Below are positions 9,668 through 19,149 of a stretch of DNA of 64,000 bases, piece by piece. The first letter of the stretch is position 1. The number at the start of each line of letters is the position of its first letter. The stretch comes from an uncultured Anaerolineae bacterium. GTDB lineage: Bacteria; Chloroflexota; Anaerolineae; Aggregatilineales; Phototrophicaceae. The notes under the pieces are model-generated. The model was not told the origin of the DNA, made no database searches, and was given only the letters and a program-made list of their open reading frames with translations. The position numbers and the translations under genes are program-made. The DNA is taken from NCBI GenBank assembly GCA_938022205.1, contig CALIEB010000011.1:58709-122708 (forward strand). The letters are read 5' to 3'.

Positions 9668-10101
9668 GCGGCGCGCACGATGTCGCTGACACGCGGCATC
9701 ACACTAGGGTTGCGCCACGTGCGCGTAACGGTGCCATCGGGAAGAAGCATGAGGAAACCGCCTTTGTCATCAATAGCATAAACAGTGAAAAGCGTGCCTT
9801 CGGTGTCGGCGAGCATTGGGAAGCTGATAGGGCGTGGGATGCTCATTTGGAAGCCGTAAAGCTGGTTGGGGTCGCTGCGGAAGACCATCGCCACGTTGAT
9901 GTTGGCGGGAAGAATTTGATAGGCATGTCGCTGCAGCCACAACACACGCCGCACGCTGGCAACCGACCAAATGTCTTCGCCAAAGCCAACGAACAACCCC
10001 GCTGCACCCATGACATCCGCTAGCGTGCGCGTCTCTAGTCTAGAATTCATCATCGGGCTTTGTATAGCGTGGTGCATGCTGTTTTGTGCTGTCGCGACCA
10101 T
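9664..10101 (-). CDS. Redoxin-like (AhpC/TSA-fold) protein without cysteines
   Basis: RPISFPMLADTEGTLFTVYAIDDKGGFLMLLPDGTVTRTWRN resembles the C-terminal half of AhpC/TSA domains; no Cys in the translation. Confidence 0.5.
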   Translation of the reverse strand: MVATAQNSMHHAIQSPMMNSRLETRTLADVMGAAGLFVGFGEDIWSVASVRRVLWLQRHAYQILPANINVAMVFRSDPNQLYGFQMSIPRPISFPMLADTEGTLFTVYAIDDKGGFLMLLPDGTVTRTWRNPSVMPRVSDIVRAA

Positions 10102-10192
10102 AGTTTCTCTAACCTTTCCTCAATTTTTCCTCAATGGTTTAACTTTATTTTAACACTAAATCCAAAAGAGAATCCTTAAGACGACAACATTT

Positions 10193-10208
10193 TGTGATAT
10201 TCGTCACA
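10193..10208. promoter_or_regulatory. CRP-like palindromic operator 1
   Basis: TGTGA-TATTCG-TCACA (flanked as TTGTGA...TCACAA). Confidence 0.5.
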
Positions 10209-10345
10209 AGCCACAAAGCACACTTGTCTAGCTACAACGGCTGTAAGCCTATACACAGTGAACAAGCACGTGCGTGCTAGCGCGCCTAAATCCCAATTTC
10301 CCAAAAAGCTACCGTAACGATACGAAAAGTTAACGCTAAAGACAA

Positions 10346-10361
10346 TGTGACATTTGTCACA
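10346..10361. promoter_or_regulatory. CRP-like palindromic operator 2
   Basis: TGTGA-CATTTG-TCACA; full 7-bp arms TGTGACA-TT-TGTCACA. Confidence 0.5.
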
Positions 10362-10472
10362 ATGGACAAAGCAAAGCGTCAGGGAATCGTCAAGAAGTTT
10401 GGGATGGAAGCGCGTCGATTTTACGCTACACTTGCTTCAGAAGTCGTTCGCAAGTGTAAGGAGACACGCCTC

Positions 10473-11573
10473 ATGCCCCCAAAGACCTTTGTTAGCGCGC
10501 TCATGCTCGTGCTGCTGGCGAGCCTTGCCAGCGCACAGACCCCCAGCGCGCCTGCCTCGACGGTCAACTGGCTGTTCGCCGCCTGCGACAACAAAGCCGT
10601 GATTGACCTCACTGGCACGATGCAGCGTGGCTATGACATTTACTTGCAGCTCTTCCGCGAGACGCAAGGGCGCGGCAAAGAGCTAAGCGGTCTCATTCAA
10701 GTGCCTGTAGATGGCGAGTTCCGCGTCAGCCGCACCATCCCCTATCCATCAGGCGAAATTTTGGCGTTGGGACAGTTCGCCAGCATCAAGATTATCATGG
10801 CGCGCGAGGGCAACCCCAAAAGCACGATTTACGAAACCATTTTCGATGACGTGTATGACACTTGCATCGAGCCTGCCTACGGCACAACGACTGTCGGCGG
10901 CACAACGCCCGGCGCGCTAGCTATTCCGTTAGTTGACCCGCAAACGGGGCTACCGGTGACGGTCGAGCCGGGGCAGCCCATCCGCACGTCGGGCATCCTC
11001 AAACCGGGCAGCGGCTACCTCAACCCGGTCTTCGCGCGCCCTGCCGAAAGCATCGTGCAGATTGGCGCGCGCCCCAGCCAAGCTCGCGAACAAGGGCGCG
11101 TCACCGACGTGGGCTTGCTCTTCGCCGAGTGTGACCAGTTCCCCGGCGCGAATCCCGGCACGCTGTACGATACGGACAACTTAACGGTGTTCTGGTCGTG
11201 GTACGCCCGCACCGCCGCGCAAGTGCGCGACCACATGGCAAAGGTGCAGTACACCATCCTCTTCGAAACGCCGCTCTATCCGCCGCAGCCCTTCATCAAC
11301 GTGCAGGTTAGCCCGGTCGTGCGTCGTCCGGAAGACCGTCGCTTCTGGGTGTTCTACACGGTGAACTTGGGCGACCGCTTCGTGCCCGGCACATACCGCA
11401 TCACCTATCAAGCCACGTGGACAGAGCCAACGTTTGACGGCTGGGAAAATTTCGGTCCCGGCACCACAAACGAAGTGCTGCGCGGCAGCTGCACCTTCAC
11501 CATCGAGAAGAACCCCTACGGCGTTGAGGTGAGCTACCAGAACCCCAAATGGTACGCCAACGAACAGAAATAG
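10473..11573 (+). CDS. Secreted protein of unknown function
   Basis: Signal peptide MPPKTFVSALMLVLLASLASAQ after AAGGAG; the tracked 10347 start precedes the signal peptide. Confidence 0.75.
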   Translation: MPPKTFVSALMLVLLASLASAQTPSAPASTVNWLFAACDNKAVIDLTGTMQRGYDIYLQLFRETQGRGKELSGLIQVPVDGEFRVSRTIPYPSGEILALGQFASIKIIMAREGNPKSTIYETIFDDVYDTCIEPAYGTTTVGGTTPGALAIPLVDPQTGLPVTVEPGQPIRTSGILKPGSGYLNPVFARPAESIVQIGARPSQAREQGRVTDVGLLFAECDQFPGANPGTLYDTDNLTVFWSWYARTAAQVRDHMAKVQYTILFETPLYPPQPFINVQVSPVVRRPEDRRFWVFYTVNLGDRFVPGTYRITYQATWTEPTFDGWENFGPGTTNEVLRGSCTFTIEKNPYGVEVSYQNPKWYANEQK

Positions 11574-11579
11574 CCGTCC

Positions 11580-12308
11580 ATGCAGCTTGCCGAAGCGGCG
11601 CACGCCCTGTTTGACCTCACGCTGACCGACGCGCAAATCCAGCAGTTCGCCCTCTACAAACGCGAGCTGCTGGATTGGAACGAGCGCATCAACCTCACCG
11701 CCATCACCGACCCTGTGGCGGTGGACGTGCGCCACTTTCTCGACGCGATGAGCCTCGTGCGCGTGATTGGCTTTGAGGCGGGCGACAGGGTGCTGGACGT
11801 GGGAACAGGCGCGGGGCTGCCCGGCTTGCCGCTAGCCATTCTCTTTCCACAAGCACGCTTCACGCTGCTAGAAGCCACCAAGAAAAAACTCACGTTTATC
11901 GAGCATGTGCTGGGCGTGCTGGGCGTGAACAACGTCACGTTGCGGCACGCCCGCGCCGAAGATGCCGCGCATCTGCCCAGCGAGCGCGCCGCCTACGACG
12001 TGGTGATGGCGCGAGCGGTGGCGCGCCTGCCGATTTTGCTCGAGTATTTGCTGCCGTTCGTCAAGATGGGCGGCTTTGCGGTGGCCATGAAGGGCAAGAC
12101 GGCGCAAGAAGAGCTACACGATGCCCGCAGCGCGCTCTACGTGTTGGGCGGTGAAGCCAAGCCCATCGTCGCCGTGCAGCTGCCCACGCTCGAAGAGCCG
12201 CACTACCTGCTAACTTTCGAGAAAGTTCGCACCACCCCCAAGACGTTTCCGCGCAAGGCAGGCGTGCCAAACAAAAAGCCCATCGGCTCATCCGGCTGGA
12301 ACATGTAG
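11580..12308 (+). CDS. rsmG: 16S rRNA (guanine527-N7)-methyltransferase
   Basis: YKRELLDWNERINLTAITDP, HFLDAMSL, VLDVGTGAGLPGLPLAI, LLEATKKKLTFIE, VMARAVA. Confidence 0.95.
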   Translation: MQLAEAAHALFDLTLTDAQIQQFALYKRELLDWNERINLTAITDPVAVDVRHFLDAMSLVRVIGFEAGDRVLDVGTGAGLPGLPLAILFPQARFTLLEATKKKLTFIEHVLGVLGVNNVTLRHARAEDAAHLPSERAAYDVVMARAVARLPILLEYLLPFVKMGGFAVAMKGKTAQEELHDARSALYVLGGEAKPIVAVQLPTLEEPHYLLTFEKVRTTPKTFPRKAGVPNKKPIGSSGWNM

Positions 12309-13961
12309 CCCTTGCAAGCGCACCAGCTGTCCGCGCCGCGCCAATGCCTCGCGCTCGACCGGGCTGAGGCGGTGCGTCAGCAGCAGCACCGTGCGCCCTT
12401 CCGCCTGCGCCAACACCGCGCGCATAACCTCATTGGCGGTGATGGGGTCGAGGTTGGCGGTCACCTCGTCCAACACCCATACTGGCGCGTCCTTGAGCAA
12501 GATGCGCGCCAACGCCACGCGCTGCCGCTGCCCGCCGCTCAGTGCCGCGCCGTTCTCGCCGACAAACGTGTCGTAGCCTTGCGGCAGGCTGAGGGCGAAG
12601 TCGTGCAGCTGGGCGCGCCGCGCCGCCTCTTCCACTTCGGCATCGTTGGCGGTCTTACGCGCGATGCGAATGTTCTCGCGCAAGGTCGTGTTGAACAAAT
12701 AGGTGCGCTGGGTCATCACGCCCAAACACGCCCGCGCCTGTTCCGCGCTCAACGCCGCCAGCGGCACGTCGCCCAACAGCACGCGCCCCGCGTCGGGTGG
12801 CCAAAAACGCGCCAACAAGTTGACCAGCGACGACTTGCCCGCGCCGCTTTCCCCCGTCACCACCACCAAGCCGCCCGGCGGCACGTGCAGCGAGAAATCC
12901 TCCAGCACGGGCGGGTCGTCGGGCGCGTAGCGGAAGCACACGCGCTCAAACGTCACGCTCAGCGCGCCGCCAGGCAGCTCCATCGTGCCGGTGGTTGTTT
13001 CACCGGCGGCGGGCGCGCTCGCCAGCACGTCCAGCACGTGGCGCGCCGCCTCTAGCTCCTTGCCGAGATGCTGCGCCGCCAACGCCAACGGAGTAATCGC
13101 CTCGAACGCCGCCAGCGTCCCCAACGCCAGCGTCCCCAGCAGCACGCCGTCCACGCGCCCAATCGCCACCCATAGCACGACCGCCGCTGCCATGTTGACC
13201 CACCACAGCGAGAAGCCCGCCTGCGCGCTGTCGAGGCGCACCATTTGCCGCTCGCGCCGCATGAGGCGCGTTTGCAGCGCGTCGAAGCCCGCTAACAGGC
13301 GCGGCGTGTCGCCGTACGCGCTGCTGTCCGCCAAGCCCTGCACGCTGTCGACGAGGTGCGCGCTTAAGGCACTGCGCGTCTGCACAATGTCGCGCCCGAC
13401 GGTTTGCCCCGCCCACCACGTCAGCAGCGGCAGCAGCGTCGCGCCTGCCGCCATGAACGCCAACAGCGTGACCGCCGCCGCCGTGTCGATAAGCGCGAAC
13501 AGTCCGACCGTCGCCAGCGTCACCAGCAGCGCGACCAGCGGCGGCGCAAACACGCGCAAGTAGATGTTCTGCAGTTCGTCGACATCGCCGACCACGCGGG
13601 CGATGAGGTCACCGCTGCGGAAGGCTTGCAAGCGGGCGGTCGGCAGCGGCTCAAGGCGTTCGTAAAACCACACGCGCAGCTTGACCAGCAACTTGAAGGT
13701 CACGCTGTGGCTGACCAACCGCTCGAGGTAACGCAAGACAGCGCGCGACACACCAAAGAAGCGCACGGCGGTGGGCGCGACGCTGAGCGTTTCCATGCCC
13801 AAGCGCAAGCCCGCTGTGCTAATTAACCACGCTGAACTCATCAGCAGCCCCACGCTGCTCATCACCGTGAGGAATGCCAGCAGCAGCGCGAGCAATGCCT
13901 GCCCCGCGAAGGGACGCATCAGCCGCAAGAGCTGCCACAAGACCGCCGCGCCGCTACGCAT
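12288..13961 (-). CDS. cydC: Thiol reductant ABC exporter subunit CydC
   Basis: ABC exporter with TM region, Walker A GESGAGKSSL, LSGGQRQRVALARILL; pairs with cydD. Confidence 0.88.
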   Translation of the reverse strand: MRSGAAVLWQLLRLMRPFAGQALLALLLAFLTVMSSVGLLMSSAWLISTAGLRLGMETLSVAPTAVRFFGVSRAVLRYLERLVSHSVTFKLLVKLRVWFYERLEPLPTARLQAFRSGDLIARVVGDVDELQNIYLRVFAPPLVALLVTLATVGLFALIDTAAAVTLLAFMAAGATLLPLLTWWAGQTVGRDIVQTRSALSAHLVDSVQGLADSSAYGDTPRLLAGFDALQTRLMRRERQMVRLDSAQAGFSLWWVNMAAAVVLWVAIGRVDGVLLGTLALGTLAAFEAITPLALAAQHLGKELEAARHVLDVLASAPAAGETTTGTMELPGGALSVTFERVCFRYAPDDPPVLEDFSLHVPPGGLVVVTGESGAGKSSLVNLLARFWPPDAGRVLLGDVPLAALSAEQARACLGVMTQRTYLFNTTLRENIRIARKTANDAEVEEAARRAQLHDFALSLPQGYDTFVGENGAALSGGQRQRVALARILLKDAPVWVLDEVTANLDPITANEVMRAVLAQAEGRTVLLLTHRLSPVEREALARRGQLVRLQGLHVPAG

Positions 13962-15693
13962 ACGCCACCTCCCCGTAAGCGGTTAGCAGCGCGTAATATG
14001 CGCCGCCGCGCGCCAGCAGGTCAGCGTGCGTGCCGCGCTCGACAACGCGCCCGCCGTCCAGCACGACCACCTCGTCTGCGTCGCGCACGACGTTCAGGCG
14101 ATGCGCCACCGTGACGAGCGTTTGCCATGCGGGACGCGCCGCCAAGCTAGCTAGCACCGCCGCCTCGTTCTCGTCGTCAAGGCTGGCGGTCGCTTCGTCT
14201 AGCACGTAGCACAGCGCGTTCTCGCGCAAGAAGGCGCGGGCAAGCGCAATACGCTGCGCTTGTCCGCCGCTGAGGCGCGTGGCGTTCTCGCCGACCACCG
14301 TGTCATAGCCCTGCGGCAGGCGCGCGATGAAAGCCGCTGCGCTGGCACGGGCGCACGCGCGCGCAATCGCCTCGTGCGCGGCATGGGGGTCGCCGAGTCG
14401 CACGTTGTCGGCAACGCTCATGTTGAACAGGTAGCCGCGCTGTGGCACATAGCCCAAGCAGGCGCGCCACGCCTCAAGGTCAAGGCTCGCCAACGGCACG
14501 TCGCCCGCGTCGGTCTCTAGCACGATGCTGCCGCTCGTCGGCTGCAGCAACCCCATGAACAGCAGCAGCAGCGTGCTTTTGCCGCTGCCCGACGCGCCAA
14601 CGATGGCGACATGCGCGCCGCGCGGGATGCGCAGCGACACCTCGTTTAGAGCGGCGCGCTGTCCGTCGGCATAGGCGTAGCTCACGCGGTCAAAGCGAAT
14701 GGCGTTGACCGTCGATGGCACGAGCTGCGTGCCTTGCGCGGTTGGCAGCGGCGCGTCAAGCAAGCTGTATAGGCGGTCAGCCGCCGCCGCGCTGTCGCGT
14801 GCCGCGTGGAACTTCGCGCCTAGCTGCCGCAGCGGCATGTAGAACTCCGGCGCAATCACCAGCAAGAACAAGGCTTGCTCAAAGGCGATGCCGCCGTACA
14901 TCAGGCGAATGCCAATCTCAACCGCCACTACCGCCACGCTAATCGTCGCCAACAGCTCCAACGCCAGCGCGGAGAGAAACGCCACGCGCAGCACGCTCAT
15001 GGTAGCGTGGCGGAACTGGTCGGCGATGGCGCGAATGGTCTCGCGCTGTGCGCCGCTGCGGTTGAAGAGCTTGAGCGTGAGCAAGCCCTGCATCACGTCC
15101 AAAAAGTGCGCGCTCATACGCCCCATCTGCGCGTATTGGCTGCGTGCCAGCGCGCCCGCCGCCATGCCAATCAAAGCCATAAAGATGGGAATAAGCGGCG
15201 CGGTGAACAGCAGCACTACGAACGTGAGCAAGTCCAACGGCAGCACCACCGCCAACATCACCAGCGGCACAAGGGCAGCGGCGAAGAGCGCGGGCAGATA
15301 GTCGCGGAAGAACGTGTCCAGCGTTTCGATGCCGCTGGTCAGGCTGACAACCAGCTCGCCGCTGCGTTCGCCCGCCGTGAAAGCCGCGCCCAAACGCAGC
15401 AGGTGGCGCAAGACGCGGGCGCGCAAGTCGTGCTTGACGCGCACCGCCAGCAGACCCGCGCTGTGCTGGCTGGCGGCGTGTGCGAGCGCGCGCAGGGTTA
15501 TCACGCCCAAGAGCGCGACGAACACGCTCACGAGCGCGTCATGGCGCGCGTTTTGTAGGAAAGCGCGGGCGATAAGCTGGCTCAACAAGCTGGCTTGCCC
15601 CATGATGAGCAGCGCGCTGGCGACACTCAAGGCGACCATCGCCAACAGCGCACCGCGCACCAGGCGCGCCTCCGCCATTAACCGTTTGTCCAT
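13954..15693 (-). CDS. cydD: Thiol reductant ABC exporter subunit CydD
   Basis: ABC exporter, Walker A GASGSGKSTL, LSGGQAQRIALARAFL, FRDYLPALFAAALVPLVM typical of CydD; overlaps cydC. Confidence 0.88.
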   Translation of the reverse strand: MDKRLMAEARLVRGALLAMVALSVASALLIMGQASLLSQLIARAFLQNARHDALVSVFVALLGVITLRALAHAASQHSAGLLAVRVKHDLRARVLRHLLRLGAAFTAGERSGELVVSLTSGIETLDTFFRDYLPALFAAALVPLVMLAVVLPLDLLTFVVLLFTAPLIPIFMALIGMAAGALARSQYAQMGRMSAHFLDVMQGLLTLKLFNRSGAQRETIRAIADQFRHATMSVLRVAFLSALALELLATISVAVVAVEIGIRLMYGGIAFEQALFLLVIAPEFYMPLRQLGAKFHAARDSAAAADRLYSLLDAPLPTAQGTQLVPSTVNAIRFDRVSYAYADGQRAALNEVSLRIPRGAHVAIVGASGSGKSTLLLLFMGLLQPTSGSIVLETDAGDVPLASLDLEAWRACLGYVPQRGYLFNMSVADNVRLGDPHAAHEAIARACARASAAAFIARLPQGYDTVVGENATRLSGGQAQRIALARAFLRENALCYVLDEATASLDDENEAAVLASLAARPAWQTLVTVAHRLNVVRDADEVVVLDGGRVVERGTHADLLARGGAYYALLTAYGEVAYA

Positions 15694-15837
15694 AGCAATT
15701 CCTCAATGGCTCGGTTGCCGCTATCATCTTAGTGCAAAGTGCGCGCAAAGGCTAGGCAAGCGCACAGAAAGCATAGGGGCAGGGCGACGCGCTTGTGCTA
15801 CAATAGCAGCAGACCATCATGACAAGGGATGCCCCTT

Positions 15838-18800
15838 ATGCGAGACGACGCAAACACGCTGCCCACCCAGCCGCTTGGCGATGACGACGGCGACACGCGC
15901 CCCAACGCGCCGCTAGAAGACGAGGGCGCGCTGCCCACACTGCCGTTGGCGGACGAGGGCGCACAGCCCACGCTGCCCAATCAGTCCGTGCGCGACAGCG
16001 ACGACATCTTCAACCTACCGCACGTCGATACGCTACAGCCGACCTATCAGGCGCGGCTTGACGAACATCAGCAGGCGACCATGCCGGTCTTTCGCGAACC
16101 TAACGCCCCCGACCCACGCGCCACGCTCGTGGGCAGCGGCGGGCTAGACCCCAACCCCGACATGGCGCACGGCGCGCGCACGGTCGCTAACCAGCCTGTT
16201 GTGCCAGCCAACACCGTGCCGATGTACGCACAGCCCCAGCAGCCCGTCAACGCCTACGGCAGCTACGCGCCGCCACCACCACAAAACGGTGGCAGCCGCC
16301 CGTTGCCCGTGCGCAAACCGCGCGCACCGCGCCCCTTTGGGCTGCCAATGGGCTGCTTTTACGGACTGATTGGGCTGCTGGTGACGCTGTGCGGCGGCGT
16401 GGCGATGTTGATTTTTACGGTGTTCGCGGTGTTCGTGCCCTACTTGGAGGAACGCTGGGGCGGCGACATCGCGCGCGTCGAGGCTTACCAAGCCTTTGAA
16501 AGCACGTTTATTTACGACCGCTACGGCGACCGCTTGTTTGAGGTGTTCAACGAGGGGCGGCGCACCACTGTGACTTACGACCGCTTTCCGCGCCACTTGA
16601 TTAACGCCACTGTCGCCATTGAGGACGGCACGTTCTGGGACAATTGGGGCGTGGATTTCGCGGCGACGGCGGTCGCCTTCCTGCGCTTTGTCGGCGCAAG
16701 CTCTGACGAGAACACGCCCGGCGGCAGCACCATCACCCAACAGCTGGTGCGCAACGTGCTGTTCGACCCGCAAAAGCGCGCCGAACGCAGCGTGGCGCGC
16801 AAGGCGGAGGAGATTATGCTAGCGTTACTGCTCACGCAGCGGCGCAGCAAAGAGGACATCCTCGCGCTCTACTTGAACGAGATTTACTACGGCAACCTCG
16901 CCTATGGCGCGCAGACCGCCGCGCAAACCTTCTTTGGCAAGAACGTGCAAGATTTGACGCTGGGCGAGGCGGCGTTGCTGGCGGGCTTGCCGCAAGCTCC
17001 TGCCAACCTCGACCCGCTCAACCCCGACCCCAACGTGCAGTCGGCGGTCTACGCGCGCCAGCGGCAGGTGCTAGACGAGATGGTCAAGGACGGCTACATC
17101 ACACCCGACGAGCGCGACCAAGCCTTGCGCGAGGGCTTGAGCTTTAACCCGCCCGACGCGCCGCTGAAAGCACCGCATTTCACGGTCTACGCCCAGCGCG
17201 AGTTTGAGCGGCTGATGCAGCAGCTGGGCTACGCGCCGCAGGACATCGCAGCGGGCGGCTTCAAGGTTTACACGACGGTTGACCAGAACGTCAACGAGAT
17301 GGCGCGCCAAGCCGCCGCCGCACAAGTGGCGCAGCTGGCAAACAACCGCGTGAGCAACGCGGCGGTGTTCATCATGAAGCCGCTCACAGGCGAGATAATG
17401 GGCATGGTCGGCAGCATCGACTACAACAGCCGCACGATTGATGGACGTGTCAACGTGACGACGGCGTTCCGCCAGCCCGGCAGCACAGTCAAGGCGTTCA
17501 CCTACGCGGCGGCGTTGGAGCGCGGCATGTCACCGGCGGACGTGATTTGGGACACCAAGACCGACATCGGCATCCCCGGACAGCCCACCTACAGCCCGGT
17601 GAACTATGACCGCCGCTTTCACGGTCCGATGACGATGCGCAGCGCGCTGGCGAACAGCTACAACATCCCTGCCGTGCAAACGCTGCGCCTTGTCGGCGTG
17701 GACTACCTGCTGCAGTTCATGCGCCGCTTCGGCGTGGAAACGCTCGGCACGGATGCCAGCCGCTACGGGCTGTCGCTGACGCTGGGCGGCGGCGAAATCA
17801 CGCTGCTCGAGCTGACGGCGGGCTATGCGGTGTTCGCCAATCAAGGGTCATACGTGCGCCCGACCAGCATTTTATGCGTGATTGACCGCAACGGCGACAT
17901 CGTCTACCGGTACGAAAACGGCTGCCCAACCGGGCGCATGACCCCGCGCACCGTCGACCGCTTGGGCTTGGGGCGGCAGGCCCTTGACCCGCGCATCGCC
18001 TGGCTGATTACCGATATCCTCGCGGACAACGCGGCACGCACGCCGGCGATGGGCGCGAACAGCCCGCTGCGCACGCCCAACATCGAGACGGCGGTCAAAA
18101 CCGGCACCACCAACGACTTTAAGGACAACTGGACGGTGGGCTACACGCGCAACGTGGCTATCGGCGTGTGGGTAGGCAACAACGACGGCACGCCGATGCA
18201 AAACGTCAGCGGGCTGATGGGTGCTGCGCCAATTTGGAACGCCGTCATGACCAATATCTACAACAACCCCGCCTACCTAAACGCCTTCGCGGTCGGCGGG
18301 CAGCTGCTAGAGAACAAAGCCGCGCCACCGCCGGGCTTGGCGCAGCGGCAAATTTGCGACGTGCGTCGGCTGACCGACCCGGCCACCGACTGCCCGCGCG
18401 TGACGGAATGGTTTTTAGAGGGCGCGATTGGCGTGCCTGACGCGCAGGGCAACCTGATTTACAGCGAGCCGCCGCGCACGCCTGCCATCAACACGCGCAC
18501 GCTGCAAGAGGTGAGCGTAGGCGTGTACCGTGCGCAGGTCGTCGCGCTGCCGCCCGATGTCGCCAACGCCATCCAATTCCCCATCAACCCCGCGCAAGGC
18601 GACAAGATCCCGCCGCCGCCGCGCTACTGCCGCGTGCCGGAGAGCGCGCCCGCCGACTTGCCCGGCGTGCAAACGCTGCTCTTTGTGGCGGGTCCCACGA
18701 CCTCGCAGGGCGACGCGGTCGAGGCGGAACGCTACGCGCAAAGCAACAACATCGCCTATTTGCCAACGATTGAGTGCTGGGCGGACGTGTTCGTCGCGCT

Positions 18801-19146
18801 GCAAAACGCTGCCAATCCGAACAATTTTGGCGAGCAGACGGGCGCGCTGCTGTTCATTACCTCGCCGACGGCGGGGCAAGTCGTCAGCGGCGACGTGCAG
18901 GTGTTCGGCACAGCATTGTTTGACCCCAACCTGAGCGGGCAGTACTTTCACCTGTTCTTGCGCGGGGGACCCTATGCGGATTGGACGGCAGCGGGCAATC
19001 CCATTTACAACAGCGTGGAAAATGGCTACCTAGAGACGCTTCTCATCGGGGGCTTTCCGTCGGGTGAATACCAGCTGCGGCTGGCGGTGTTGGTGGACAA
19101 CACGCTGGTCGCGCCGCCGTTCGACGTGACGTTCTACAAGCAGTAA
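15838..19146 (+). CDS. Class A penicillin-binding protein (transglycosylase/transpeptidase) with acidic PT-rich cytoplasmic tail and C-terminal extension
   Basis: GT51 motifs EDGTFWDNWGVD, GGSTITQQLVRN, KAEEIMLALLL; TP motifs RQPGSTVKAF, SYN, KTGTTNDFKDNWTVGY. Confidence 0.95.
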   Translation: MRDDANTLPTQPLGDDDGDTRPNAPLEDEGALPTLPLADEGAQPTLPNQSVRDSDDIFNLPHVDTLQPTYQARLDEHQQATMPVFREPNAPDPRATLVGSGGLDPNPDMAHGARTVANQPVVPANTVPMYAQPQQPVNAYGSYAPPPPQNGGSRPLPVRKPRAPRPFGLPMGCFYGLIGLLVTLCGGVAMLIFTVFAVFVPYLEERWGGDIARVEAYQAFESTFIYDRYGDRLFEVFNEGRRTTVTYDRFPRHLINATVAIEDGTFWDNWGVDFAATAVAFLRFVGASSDENTPGGSTITQQLVRNVLFDPQKRAERSVARKAEEIMLALLLTQRRSKEDILALYLNEIYYGNLAYGAQTAAQTFFGKNVQDLTLGEAALLAGLPQAPANLDPLNPDPNVQSAVYARQRQVLDEMVKDGYITPDERDQALREGLSFNPPDAPLKAPHFTVYAQREFERLMQQLGYAPQDIAAGGFKVYTTVDQNVNEMARQAAAAQVAQLANNRVSNAAVFIMKPLTGEIMGMVGSIDYNSRTIDGRVNVTTAFRQPGSTVKAFTYAAALERGMSPADVIWDTKTDIGIPGQPTYSPVNYDRRFHGPMTMRSALANSYNIPAVQTLRLVGVDYLLQFMRRFGVETLGTDASRYGLSLTLGGGEITLLELTAGYAVFANQGSYVRPTSILCVIDRNGDIVYRYENGCPTGRMTPRTVDRLGLGRQALDPRIAWLITDILADNAARTPAMGANSPLRTPNIETAVKTGTTNDFKDNWTVGYTRNVAIGVWVGNNDGTPMQNVSGLMGAAPIWNAVMTNIYNNPAYLNAFAVGGQLLENKAAPPPGLAQRQICDVRRLTDPATDCPRVTEWFLEGAIGVPDAQGNLIYSEPPRTPAINTRTLQEVSVGVYRAQVVALPPDVANAIQFPINPAQGDKIPPPPRYCRVPESAPADLPGVQTLLFVAGPTTSQGDAVEAERYAQSNNIAYLPTIECWADVFVALQNAANPNNFGEQTGALLFITSPTAGQVVSGDVQVFGTALFDPNLSGQYFHLFLRGGPYADWTAAGNPIYNSVENGYLETLLIGGFPSGEYQLRLAVLVDNTLVAPPFDVTFYKQ

Positions 19147-19149
19147 CGC

